Source: Zopfochytrium polystomum
Lineage: Eukaryota > Chytridiomycota > Chytridiomycetes > Chytridiales > Chytridiaceae
Reading direction: 5' to 3'
Length of the DNA: 39,913 bases
Assembly: GCA_025765615.1 (NCBI GenBank)
Contig: JAIVFJ010000449.1
Span: 1 to 39,913 of the forward strand
Below the pieces are notes generated by a model that saw only the letters and a program-made list of their open reading frames with translations, made no database searches and had not been told where the DNA came from. Positions 1 to 9,363 of this stretch are shown here, in pieces. Position 1 is the stretch's first letter; the number at the start of each line of letters is the position of its first letter. Position numbers and translations under genes: made by a program.

Positions 1-562
1 GCCGACAACAACGAGACGACGATGAAGACGAAGACGACGATATCGGCGCCGCCCCGGTGACGGATTGTCGTGCGGCTGCTGCTGTGCTGCTGCTGCTGCT
101 GCTGTGGATTCACGACATTTGTTGTTGGCTTCTGCTGCTGTGTTGGTTGGTTGGGTCGAGTCGGGGGAGGGGGTAGCCTTGCCAAAACAAAACGCCCAAG
201 CGCGACGGCGATCCGGTGCTGGGGGTTGAGGAATTGCTGCTGCTGCTGCTGCTGCTGCTTGTCGGCGCTGGTGCCTGCTTGCGACGAGGTGCTTGGCCGT
301 GACGTGTGTACTATTTTTTCCCCTTTTTTCCGTTTTTGTTTGTTCGGTTTTTATTAATCTTTTTTTGTTTTTTTTCGTGTTGTTCTCTGGTGGTGCACAG
401 AGGCACTCAAACCGCGACGACACGCAAACCTCCAATAATGATACACCCACCACCACCACGGCCACTCCACAGACACACGCACAAGAGTCCTCCTCTCCCA
501 AGTCCCCAGCAATTATTAATCCAGCATTTCCAGCTGACGGTAGCGAGGGGGCATTGTGGTAG
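1..562 (+). CDS. 3' end of an unknown gene with acidic and Ser/Thr-rich tail (partial)
   Basis: The window opens inside an exon. Reading from base 3, 18 codons rich in Asp/Glu run to base 56, where GTGACG could be a donor. A matching acceptor (GTGCACAG) ends at 400, and 401-562 continues in the same phase with an Asn/Thr/Ser/Pro-rich tail ending at TAG 560-562. The 344-bp intron would hold CTG/TGC triplet runs and a T-rich tract before the acceptor. No domain is visible, so no function is offered. The gene is convergent with the Ku80 gene. The model rests on compatible splice phase and composition only. Confidence 0.35.
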
Positions 563-655
563 TTGTGGCGGATTGATTGGGAGAATCAAAAACTGGAAAG
601 CAAAACAAAGAGCCAAACAAAGAAAAAGAAAAGGAAAAGAAAAAAGAGAAGAAAG

Positions 656-697
<42 letters not shown>

Positions 698-987
698 AGA
701 AAGAGAAAAGGAATGCTATAAAGCAGACCTACCATATCCTGGTCGTCATCGACCTCTTCTACGCCGCCACGGGAGCAGGGGAGCAGCAACCTCCTCTTCC
801 TCGAAAAACTGTGCAGTACACGTAGACAGTTAGCACAATCACACGGTAGCGCTGAAGACTAGTCACAGGTTCAACACGAGGGCGCCGAAACCCCACTCTC
901 ACCTTTGCCGCGTCGTCCGCCGAGACGCTGCTTTCGCCGGCCTCGTCGGTCGTAATCAAGCCCGTCGTCGCGGGACCTCTTCCTTCA
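563..987. other. Convergent intergenic spacer with A40 tract
   Basis: Spacer between the 3' end of the first gene (+) and the Ku80 stop codon (-). It holds an A/G-rich low-complexity stretch and an uninterrupted run of about 40 A at 656-695. Open frames across it encode only poly-Lys or poly-Phe and are composition artefacts. Confidence 0.6.
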
Positions 988-3900
988 TCAGCCCCCAAAA
1001 CCCGCGGAACCCTCCGCCTCCGCCTCCTCCTGCTCCAGCGCCATCGGCCGAAAGCGCTTTGCCCGGACCACATCACGCAGCCATGCATTAAATTTGCCGA
1101 CTCCGAGTGCACGACGCACGCCTCGCGCAGCGCCTGCAGGCACTGCATCGCCTTGCGGAAGAACTGCGCGCCAAAGGACTTTCGACAAGGCGCACGATGA
1201 TGGCCGTCATCTGGTCGATGGCTTGCTTTTTCAAAGGGAGGTGGGAAAGGAGAGTGTTTGAAGGGAGCCGCCGGGAATCCGTAGTTTGAAGAAAAGAAAA
1301 GAAAAAAAAATGAGTTCGTTCAGTGCTTGCTGCACCAACCCGCAAAAAGAAGAAAAAAAAAAAAAAAAACCGGTTCCCGCACCTGTAGGAACAAGATCCG
1401 TATCCCGCCGCCCGACCATGGCTTTAAAATCTCCGACCGGATCGGCCGTCCCGACGCTGGAAATAAGGCGGTCCGTCATTCCCGAGATGCTAGTCAGCTC
1501 GACATCATTGTTGTCCACGCCCATGCCGGCAGCGACGGCGGCTTCCTCGAGGTCCTGTTCGATTTTCGCGGCCGCGTTCAGGTTGCGCTTGAATCGCTCC
1601 TTGTTGGAGATTTTGTCTCTTTCCACTGAATGGGGTGGAGGTAGAGGTTGGTTGAGTGTTTCTTCGAATAAAAATCCAAAAAGCAAAAAAATATTTTCCG
1701 CCCCAACGCACCTTTGGTGATGGTAAACGCCTCGCGAATGAGATCAAGCTTTGGCCTGTTCGCTCCTCCAGTTCCGGCATGGGGAGTACACCGGCCATGA
1801 AGCGAGGATCGATGGGTGGAAGCTCCTTGTCATCCGGGTTCATCGCGCGGTGGGCAATGCACTGATAAAATCGTTGGTACCCGGGGTTGAACACGTCGGT
1901 GGGCTTGTACGCTTCCTTCTTTCGCTTTTGGACGGAAGAATAAAAAAAAAAATAAAAACAAAAGGAACGAGATTATGAGCCAGATAAGGGGTTGTGTTCA
2001 AAGAAGAGGATTGCGCATTTCCCTCCGCCTCACCCATCATCATCAATCGCCGTCATAAGATCCATCGACTCAATAAACGCGTCGATGCGGCGATCGGCCT
2101 CCTCCGACGCGACCTTCCGAACGTCCAGTTTGCGCCGCTTCGCCGCCGCCATTGGCGGGTTCTTGGCCAGCGCCTTGCCCGCGGTCGACATGATGGTCGA
2201 CGCGATCTGGGACGACGGCGCCGCGCTGGCCGTTTGCGACGATGGAGGGAGTGAAGGCGAACGAGACTGTCAGTCCCGTCAGCCAAAAGAGGGGTGAGAG
2301 CAGGAAGGAAAGTCGCGGATGTCCTCTTTGAATGGTATCTGAAAAAAGATGGAGAAAATGAAACAAAGGATGAGAAAATAGATCAGCGCTTGCCATACAT
2401 GGGACCAGAACGCCCGTTTTGACACTAACGTGAATCCAGGCGCACCAAATCTTTCTTCCGACGTGCGGAAGAATGATTCCGAGCTTAGGCGACGCATTAT
2501 CGATTCGAACGTATCGGACAAGGGCCGCCATATTCTTTGTGTGCAGAGCAAGAGTGAACACTTCGAATCGAAGCTTTGCGTGGGGCGAATCCGGGTCGGC
2601 GATGATTTGCATCGGGTCATTCAGATAATACTCTCTGGGAACCTGCGCCCAACAGGCATGATTGATAAGGCGTCAATGGCATGAATGAAACGCAGAACGA
2701 GGAACAATGCCGTGACATCCACACTCGTGTTTCTTGATAAATCCCAAATATAGAACCCCTTTTCGCTCGGTAACCGCATAGCCTCCTGTCTTCCTCGCTG
2801 AATGGAACTAGGTCCTTTCCGTACTTGTATGCTTTCACCAAATCGTCCTATAATAAAATCGGCCGTAGTTATTGTAGAATACGATGGGGAAAAAGGCGCC
2901 GTCTTGCGCTCAACACACCAACCTGCGCAAGCTCAACGTCGTCCGCCAGCTTTGTCTCCCCGTCGCCGCCCTCCTCAATCGCCTGCTGAACAACCTTGTA
3001 CCCCTCGACATCGCAACTTCGCCGACCTTTTCCGGCTCGTCCACGTCCGCGGCGTCAGCGGCGACGCGCGAAAACTTTTTCGCCGATGGCACCTTGGCTT
3101 CCTTGACTTTGGCGTAGGCAAAGACGCGGACGCGGAACGCGGGAGAGTCGGCGCCGCCCTCGGAGCTGCCGAGGACGAGGTCGTGGCGGATGAGGGTTGT
3201 GGGGCGGACGCTGCGCGAGCGGAGGGAGAGGAGGAGGGCGAGGGGCTTCGTCGCCTTGGAGACGTCGCGCCGGTGGCGTTCGCGAATTCGCGGAGGCGGC
3301 GCTCGTTGTTAGACTGGGAGCGGGAGGGGAGGGGGTGGAGAGCAAATTTGTTTTGTCAGTGAGTGTCGCATCTCGCTGCAATAGAATGCCTAAGAAGAGC
3401 CGAGGAAGAGACTTACGCGCAGGCTTTGATCTGTTTCGGGCGGTCCTTCCTCGGTGAACCCAAAGCCGCTGAATGAAAGTGTGTCAAACACACTTGAAAA
3501 CACAATTACCGCAAAAAGGGATCAATTCGGCACCTACATAATGCTAAGCTTGACCCCATAATCCGTCGCCTTTTGTTCTATGGCATCGATTTGATCAAAG
3601 TCGATGGTCGCCGCGGCGTCGGTGAACAAGAAAATCTGCTTTGCCCACTTGAGCTTTTTGCAGTGAGTCTCCAGCATGTCGATGGCCACGACCACGCCGT
3701 CGATCACTTGATAGCGGGAACCGAAGGAACAGGAAAAACCGATTGTTTAGTTTTGCTCTCAGCATTTGCGCGCGCGCGCGCATTGCAACCAACCATCACC
3801 GTGGCTGGTTCCCTTCTCGCATTCCTCTGATATGTACTTTAAAAAGCTCGAGGCTGACCATGCCGATCTTTGCCTGGACTTGATGCGCCTCGTAACCACC

Positions 3901-4371
3901 GGATTGAAGCGCCAACGGATTGTCCGTCACTGTAAAAACGGGTGGAGTGGGGTGGAAAGCAAAGCATGGGCTGGTTAGCAAACACACGCGATCCCATCGA
4001 CAACGCAGAAATACAGAAGTGCTGGGGTGAGGCTCAACTGTCGGATCCGACGAGCAGAACGCCGATAGATCGGTCTTGCGGGCCGCCGACGATCTACAAG
4101 GAGAGATGGAGGGGGGTTTGCATTCGCAGAAAGCAAGACGCGGCGGACATGTTGCGGTCGCGACGACGGCGACGGCGACGACGCGTTTTTTTTCTTCTAC
4201 CCTCCTCACCTTGGAGTGGAGGATCTGGTTGACGGCCAGCTGGGCCTTTTCGAGGTGCGTCTCGTTCCCGCTCCCGTTGCCGCCGCCGCCGCCGCCGCCC
4301 CCTCGCGGCTTCCGCCACATTGTGGGGCCGACATCGAGACGATGACCACGGCCCGCCTCCTTCTGCGCCAT
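988..4371 (-). CDS. KU80: Ku80 (Ku70/Ku80 family) DNA end-binding protein, multi-exon, with frame breaks
   Basis: Ku80 subunit of the Ku heterodimer, which binds double-strand break ends for non-homologous end joining and acts at telomeres. From the ATG at 4371 the exons give, in order: the N-terminal strand with LDVGPTM; the vWA-like alpha/beta domain (GVVVAIDMLETHCKKLKWAK, IFLFTDAA); the beta-barrel (SVRPTTLIRHDLVLG, FAYAKVKEAKVPSAKK, YKYGKDLVPFSEED, YLGFIKKHEC, ALVRYVRIDNASPKLG, IPFKEDIRDF); the post-core MSTAGKALAK linker and DAFIESMDL; and a C-terminal domain with PVGDFKAMV, AQFFRKAMQCLQALREA and a final KFNAWLRDV before TGA at 988. Introns are short GT-AG. The reading frame changes by one base near 3020, 2770, 1775, 1160 and 1090 with family-like sequence on both sides. 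Either these are assembly indels or the gene is decaying. The family call is secure; exact exon limits are not. Confidence 0.85.
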
Positions 4372-4590
4372 CGCTGCCTGCTGCTTTCTTGATTGTTCCT
4401 TTGTGGTGGTGGTCGTCGTCCGGACGGAACGACCTCGACCCTTGACAAGGCAGCGGCCCGCACATCAACCGAACAATGGGACGCCGAGGACAAACAACAA
4501 CGAGCGGCAGCCGACCGGTGATGATTGGGGAATGAAGAAAGGGATAATGGTGTTGGGAGGGGAGATGTATGCTTCTTGCATCATGGTTGT

Positions 4591-4622
4591 GTTCAATGTG
4601 TTCAATGTGTTCAATGTGTTCA
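4591..4622. repeat. 9-bp tandem repeat (GTTCAATGT)x3 plus partial copy
   Basis: Three perfect direct copies of GTTCAATGT followed by GTTCA. The repeat lies about 220 bp upstream of the Ku80 start codon. It could be a simple slippage product or a regulatory array; the sequence alone does not decide. Confidence 0.7.
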
Positions 4623-4754
4623 CTTGCGAATGCAGTGTCCAAAGACAGCGTGGGCGACTCGAAACAGCTAGCCCTTGTGCATGAGCAGCCTCGTCCCGCT
4701 CGTCTCTTCTCGCTTTCTACCCTCACTTTCCCTTTCTCCCTCTTTCTCTCCCTC

Positions 4755-4773
4755 ACTGACTCTCTCTCACTCC

Positions 4774-4804
<31 letters not shown>

Positions 4805-4805
4805 C
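4755..4805. repeat. (CT)n then (TG)n microsatellite
   Basis: A CT dinucleotide tract followed by TGTGTG, in the region upstream of the Ku80 and bZIP genes. Confidence 0.7.
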
Positions 4806-5399
4806 CGTGTGCCGTGTCGATCCTGCTGGCGGGCGGACTTTCCCTGTACATATGCTGCAATGCTGCAATGCCCCTCCCCCTCTCCGTCCGTGGAAAACAA
4901 ACAAGCTTGTGGTGCCATATCATCATATGATATACCCTGCATGGGTATGTATGGCTGTGCCGTGCTGCCATATGCTCTGACAAGCATTGGACCGTCTATT
5001 GGGAGGGAGACAGGGCCAGCCTGCCCTTGTTTGGATCTCTTCACACACAACTATCTCTCTGTCTCTCTCCTCTCTATCTCTTTCTGGGCTGTGCGTTGAT
5101 TTTGCCCTGGCCCTCTTGTCTTTCGCCGTTGTCCTCGCGACCCAACTTTCATTTTTGTCCATTCCTTGAACGTTTCGGCACGTTTTCATACATAGCATTG
5201 GATAGTTCTGTACGTGAAAAGTCATTGTGCCGCTATATCACGTGTTTTCGCGCGATGGAATGGAAAACGTCATGTTGAACAAGTCATGGGTTAGGAAAAA
5301 GGCAAAGACAAGAATGTTTCAACACAGCAATCGCAAATCCGATCTGCACAAAACAAAGTGCCCACACGCATCGAGAAACTCGATGTCACAACTGGCACA

Positions 5400-6465
5400 C
5401 ACATGTGTACACACAGAATAAACAAACAACAAAAATTGTAAACAAACAAAAAACACAACAATCACCTCTCTCTCTGTCAGTACACACACACACACAGCTC
5501 GCCTCGACAACGCAAGGAGAGAGAGAGCGAGAGGGAGAGCGAGAAAGAGAGAGCGAGAGTGAAAGAGAGCGAGAGAGAAGCCACCCTCACTCACGCCCTC
5601 CCTTCCCTCCCTTCCCGCCCGCCGCTCTCGTCCAACTCCACTCTCCGTCCTCCTCGTCCTCCAATGGACCCCTCAACACACCACCGACCGTCCCTCCTCC
5701 CTCCGACCATCATCGTCATCACCTTCATCAACATCACCATCATCATCCCTCCAGCGCCGCCCCGTTCCCGCTTCACCAGCAACAACCTCTCAACGACGAC
5801 GGACGGCAGGCAGCAACACTAGCATCGGCTCATCGCACGAAAGCGTCGTCGGCGGTGCGGACGGCGGCGGGCGGCGGGACAGCAGGAGGAGCAGCAACGG
5901 CTAGCGGCGGGTCCGTGAGGCTTCCCGCAGCCAAAGACCGTGCTCAGTGTCCGGAAAAACTCCCCGCCGATCCAGCCTCGCCGTTTGCTCACGCTGGCGG
6001 CGACTCCGGTGGGCGGCACGCACCACCCCCACCACCACCATCAGCAGCACTACTACCACCACCTCCCACAAGCAGCAGCAGCAGCAGCAGCACCCTGGGA
6101 GCTACACATCTGCTCTTGACGTTGCGCACGACCGGAATATATGGGGTGCATTTGGATCAGATGCGGTGGGGGTAGCGGAGATTCTTCGTCGGGGAAGCGG
6201 TGGTCCCTATGCTGACCGTCGATCCGAGGGATCAGTTCAGCACGGTAACACCCAAACCTACCCTTACCACCACAGCAGCAACAGCAGCAGCAAGATTATT
6301 ACCAGGAACCATCACGCCACGTTTCGCCCTGGTCTGACTCCACGACAAAGAGACCGCAGAGACGACAGAAGCGGAGGCGGCGGCCGCGGGGACGCGAGCG
6401 TGTATTTCCCGCAACCGTACGCCGCCAGGTCGTCCAAAGGTTCGTTTGATGTGTTTTGAGTCCGC
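5400..6465 (+). other. Low-complexity Q/H/P/S-rich region, probable 5' coding part of the bZIP gene
   Basis: All three forward frames here have long open stretches rich in Gln, His, Pro, Ser and Thr: poly-His near 5720, poly-Gln from CAG runs near 6070-6095 and near 6275. This matches the composition of the bZIP N-terminus that follows. A possible intron at 6429-6502 (GTCGTC to TTCAG) would join it to the DDEPEEPWW segment. I could not find one frame running through, so start and exons stay open. GA-rich repeats at 5515-5580 probably mark the 5' untranslated region. Confidence 0.35.
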
Positions 6466-8249
6466 ATGCATTCAGCGATTCTCACAATGTCTTACGCTTC
6501 AGACGACGAGCCCGAAGAGCCGTGGTGGGCCGAACTAGCCCGTCGGAATCAAACTTTTGGCTCAGGCCCGTTTGGGGCGAAATCGGCCCGCGGGTCAGCG
6601 GCGGGAGACGCCTCGCAACTCCCATTGGGCCAATCTTCGCGCAACCACCCGCCCCAGCACCTGCCTTCGAAACGAGAGTACGAATACCAGTCACCCGTCG
6701 ACGCTCACGCTCGCCTACCCCACTTTGAATCCCTTGTCCACTCCGCTTCGGCCCCAGAGTACGGAGACCACGCGGAGCAGCACGCACACGACCGATCGCA
6801 ACCGCCCCACCTCCACTCGTACCACCAGCCTTACCACCAGCCCGACGCGTACGACCGCGAAAGGAACTCTGTTGACGTCGACCAACAACCCGCCGGCCGT
6901 TCGTACCCGCAGCAGCAGCACCCGGGCCACCACAACCACCAAACGACGCCGTCGCCAACAAACGAGAACGCGAGCTACCAGTACCCGCGACCCCCGGCCT
7001 CACCCGCGGCGCGACAGCGCCCCCACCCCGACTTCGAACTACTACCCGCCGCCCCGGGTCACCCGACAGCGCATCCGTCCGCTACTCGCCGTACCCGCCG
7101 TCGCACTCGTCCATCGGCTCCGCCTACCGTCCACGCGCGCCAGCACCCGCAGCCGCCGCCGCCTGCCCCGGCCCCCGCGTCGTCGTCACCGACTCACGGC
7201 TCGCCCCTGCCGCCCTTTGCGCACCCGTCCTACTCCTACTACCAAAACAACAACAACCTCATCTACACCGGCCCAGTCCACTCCACCATCCGCCCGCGCT
7301 CCTCCTCCCACTACAGCTCTCGCTTCACTACCGCCGCCACCACCACCACCGCCGCCGCCGCCGCCGCCGCAGGGCCCGCGTCAGCGTCAGCGTCAGCGCC
7401 GTCCACCTCGCCGCCTCACAGCTACACCTACCACCCGCACCACCGGCACCACCACCACACGCCGCCGACGCCGACGCCGCCGGGCGAGCCGCCGTCCGAG
7501 TCGTGGACGACCGAGACGGACGAGGACGACGGCAGCGGCGTCGGCGGCGGCGGGGGCGGGGGACGCGTCCTCCCGGCGGAGGCGGTGGGGACGGTGGCCG
7601 GCGCGGCGCGGGAGCGGCGGCGGGGCGGCGCGGGCGGCAGCAGCGGCGGTCCGGGTCTGACGAAGCTGCTGCGGTGGCGGCAGCGGCAGCGGAGACTACC
7701 CCGCGACGGAGCAGCGGCGCGCAGCAGCAGCCTCCGCAATCGTCGGTACCGGCGGCGCAGCCCGTCGCGCCGTCATCGACGCATCCCGCGTCCTCGGCCT
7801 TCACATCCACACAGCACCCGATGGCATCAGCCGGGTCCGACCCCGCACCGTCGACGGCCGCCGCCGACGCTTCCGCATCAACTGCCGCTGCCGCAGCAGG
7901 CAGCGGTCGGACGCAGCTGCAGCTGCAGCGGGAGCGCAACCGGGACGCAGCGCGGCGGTTCCGGGAACGGAAGGAGACGGAGCGGGTGGAGCTGCGGGCC
8001 GCGCTGTCTGCGGAGCGTGCAACGACGGAGCGGCTGCGGATGCGGATTGTGGCGCTCGAGGCCGAGAAGGAGCTGTTGGTCGAGAGGTGCGTTTGGTTTT
8101 TTTTTTTTTTTTTTTTTTCCCTTTGGCGGCTTCGACTCAAGTGCAAGCTCTAACCATATTTTTTTCTTTAAAACTTTAACAGAATCCAGCAGCTCGAAGA
8201 CGACCGGTACGGGCGGCGGGAGGAGCGGCAGGAGAGGGCGCCGTCGTAG
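6466..8249 (+). CDS. bZIP transcription factor with long low-complexity N-terminus
   Basis: Nuclear DNA-binding regulator. The C-terminal end carries a complete basic-leucine zipper: the basic region reads QRERNRDAARRFRERK, with the invariant Asn and Arg of the N-x7-R signature, followed by heptads (LRAALSAERATTERLRMRI, ALEAEKELLVERIQQLED). An intron at 8087-8182 (GTGCGT to TTTAACAG, with a long T run) splits the zipper, and the last exon ends at TAG 8247-8249. The N-terminal 350-400 residues are rich in His, Pro, Ser, Tyr and Gln with poly-Ala and poly-His runs, like an activation domain. The frame of this part and the frame of the zipper differ by one base; the switch falls in the GC-rich, poly-Gly/Ala-coding stretch at about 7550-7690. 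The ATG at 6466 is provisional because coding sequence may begin upstream. The basic region resembles the Gcn4/Cys3/ATF4 type, but the exact subfamily cannot be set. Confidence 0.75.
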
Positions 8250-8546
8250 GCTAAGGGCGGGCCGGCGATCATCTGTAATCGACTTGCTTGATAAAAATTT
8301 TTGTACCCCTTGTGAGGCACGAAAACGGACCCCACCGCCCACCCCCCGCCAGGACTTTTTTCTGTGTCTTTTGAACCAAAGCGAACGTGGCTTTGCGGAG
8401 GGAGTCCTTCGTGACGGAAGCACCTGACCCCCTCCTCCCACCCACCCTTTTAGTCTTTGAAAAGTGTGCGTCTGTCATCTTCCCACGTAACCCTGCTTCC
8501 CATCCCGGTCATGACTTTTCCTTTTGGTTCCCCACTGCTCTCGTAC

Positions 8547-8547
8547 G

Positions 8548-8578
<31 letters not shown>

Positions 8579-8598
8579 ACTGACACACACACACAGTC
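8547..8598. repeat. (CA)n microsatellite
   Basis: Near-perfect CA dinucleotide repeat followed by a CT tract. Confidence 0.8.
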
Positions 8599-9089
8599 GC
8601 ACCCTCTCTCTCTCTCTCAGTCTTTCCGTGTCGCAGTTCCCACTGTTCACCCGCTTCCGCCAAACGTTCAACTGCAAGTTCCCTTTGCCTTTTGGAGACG
8701 GTCTCGCTTTTCTCCCATCCCTTCAGCTCCCAGCGCCCCCTCTCTTTTCTCCCTCACTTCAACATCGACGACGCCTTGGCGATGATACCTTTTTTTTTTC
8801 TATTTCTGTTTTTCCTTTGACTTTTCTGGGGGGCCGGGTTGTATTTACTTTTGTGAATTCCGGCAAAGGGCAAGGGTGACCGGAGGGAGGGCGGGGCGGG
8901 TGTGGAACGCGGGAAACAAACTTAATATTCCTTCTTTTTTCGTCTTTGCTTCTTTTCGTCGGGGAGAAAGGGGCGGGGGTGGGGGGCACCAGTGGGCCGA
9001 CAGCATTAAGATCCTCACCCCCCCCCCCCATCGGCACTCGATCCATTCCATTTACAGTATCCGCGTCCGGGCATTGCCCCTCGAGCGCG

Positions 9090-9109
9090 CTTGCTCTCTC
9101 TCTCTCTCC

Positions 9110-9157
<48 letters not shown>
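9090..9157. repeat. (CT)n microsatellite
   Basis: Long CT dinucleotide repeat about 210 bp upstream of the presumed start of the OAS-like gene. Confidence 0.8.
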
Positions 9158-9161
<4 letters not shown>

Positions 9162-9363
9162 GCCTCTCACGGATCCCCGATGAATGACGACGGTGGTTAT
9201 GACATGACGTTCGTTCCAGTCCGCGTTGGTTGGTGGCATGTCGTGTGGAAAGAGGAGAGTGACATCTGTCGACTAACCCGGAGACGGAAAGCACAGACAA
9301 ATTGGAATTGTTTATGCAGGGAAGAAGACAAAAAAATAAAATAGTCTTCTCCATTCATAAAGA

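Larger units (their letters stand above)
4372..5400. other. Divergent intergenic region, microsatellite-rich
   Basis: Spacer between the start of Ku80 (-) and the bZIP region (+), so it probably holds both promoters. It contains a 9-bp tandem repeat near 4591-4620, a CT-rich tract at about 4755-4795 running into TG repeats, and another CT-rich block at about 5050-5085. No credible gene was seen on either strand. Long minus-strand frames here are Arg/Glu repeats made by the CT tracts. Confidence 0.5.
8250..9363. other. Intergenic region with CA and CT microsatellites
   Basis: Spacer between the bZIP gene and the OAS-like gene. It has a CA tract at about 8547-8598, a CT stretch at 8602-8620 and a long CT tract at about 9090-9157. 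No gene seen. It likely holds the 3' end of the bZIP transcript and the promoter of the next gene. Confidence 0.5.

Noticed and set aside
577..825. Lys-rich open frame over the A40 tract
   Set aside because: Pure low-complexity translation of poly-A with no start context or homology.
4094..5050. 318-residue minus-strand open frame upstream of Ku80
   Set aside because: Made of Arg/Glu repeats translated from the CT microsatellite, then an out-of-frame reading of Ku80 exon 1.
8547..9157. CRISPR-like or satellite array
   Set aside because: The repeats are simple CA and CT dinucleotide tracts, with no spacer structure.
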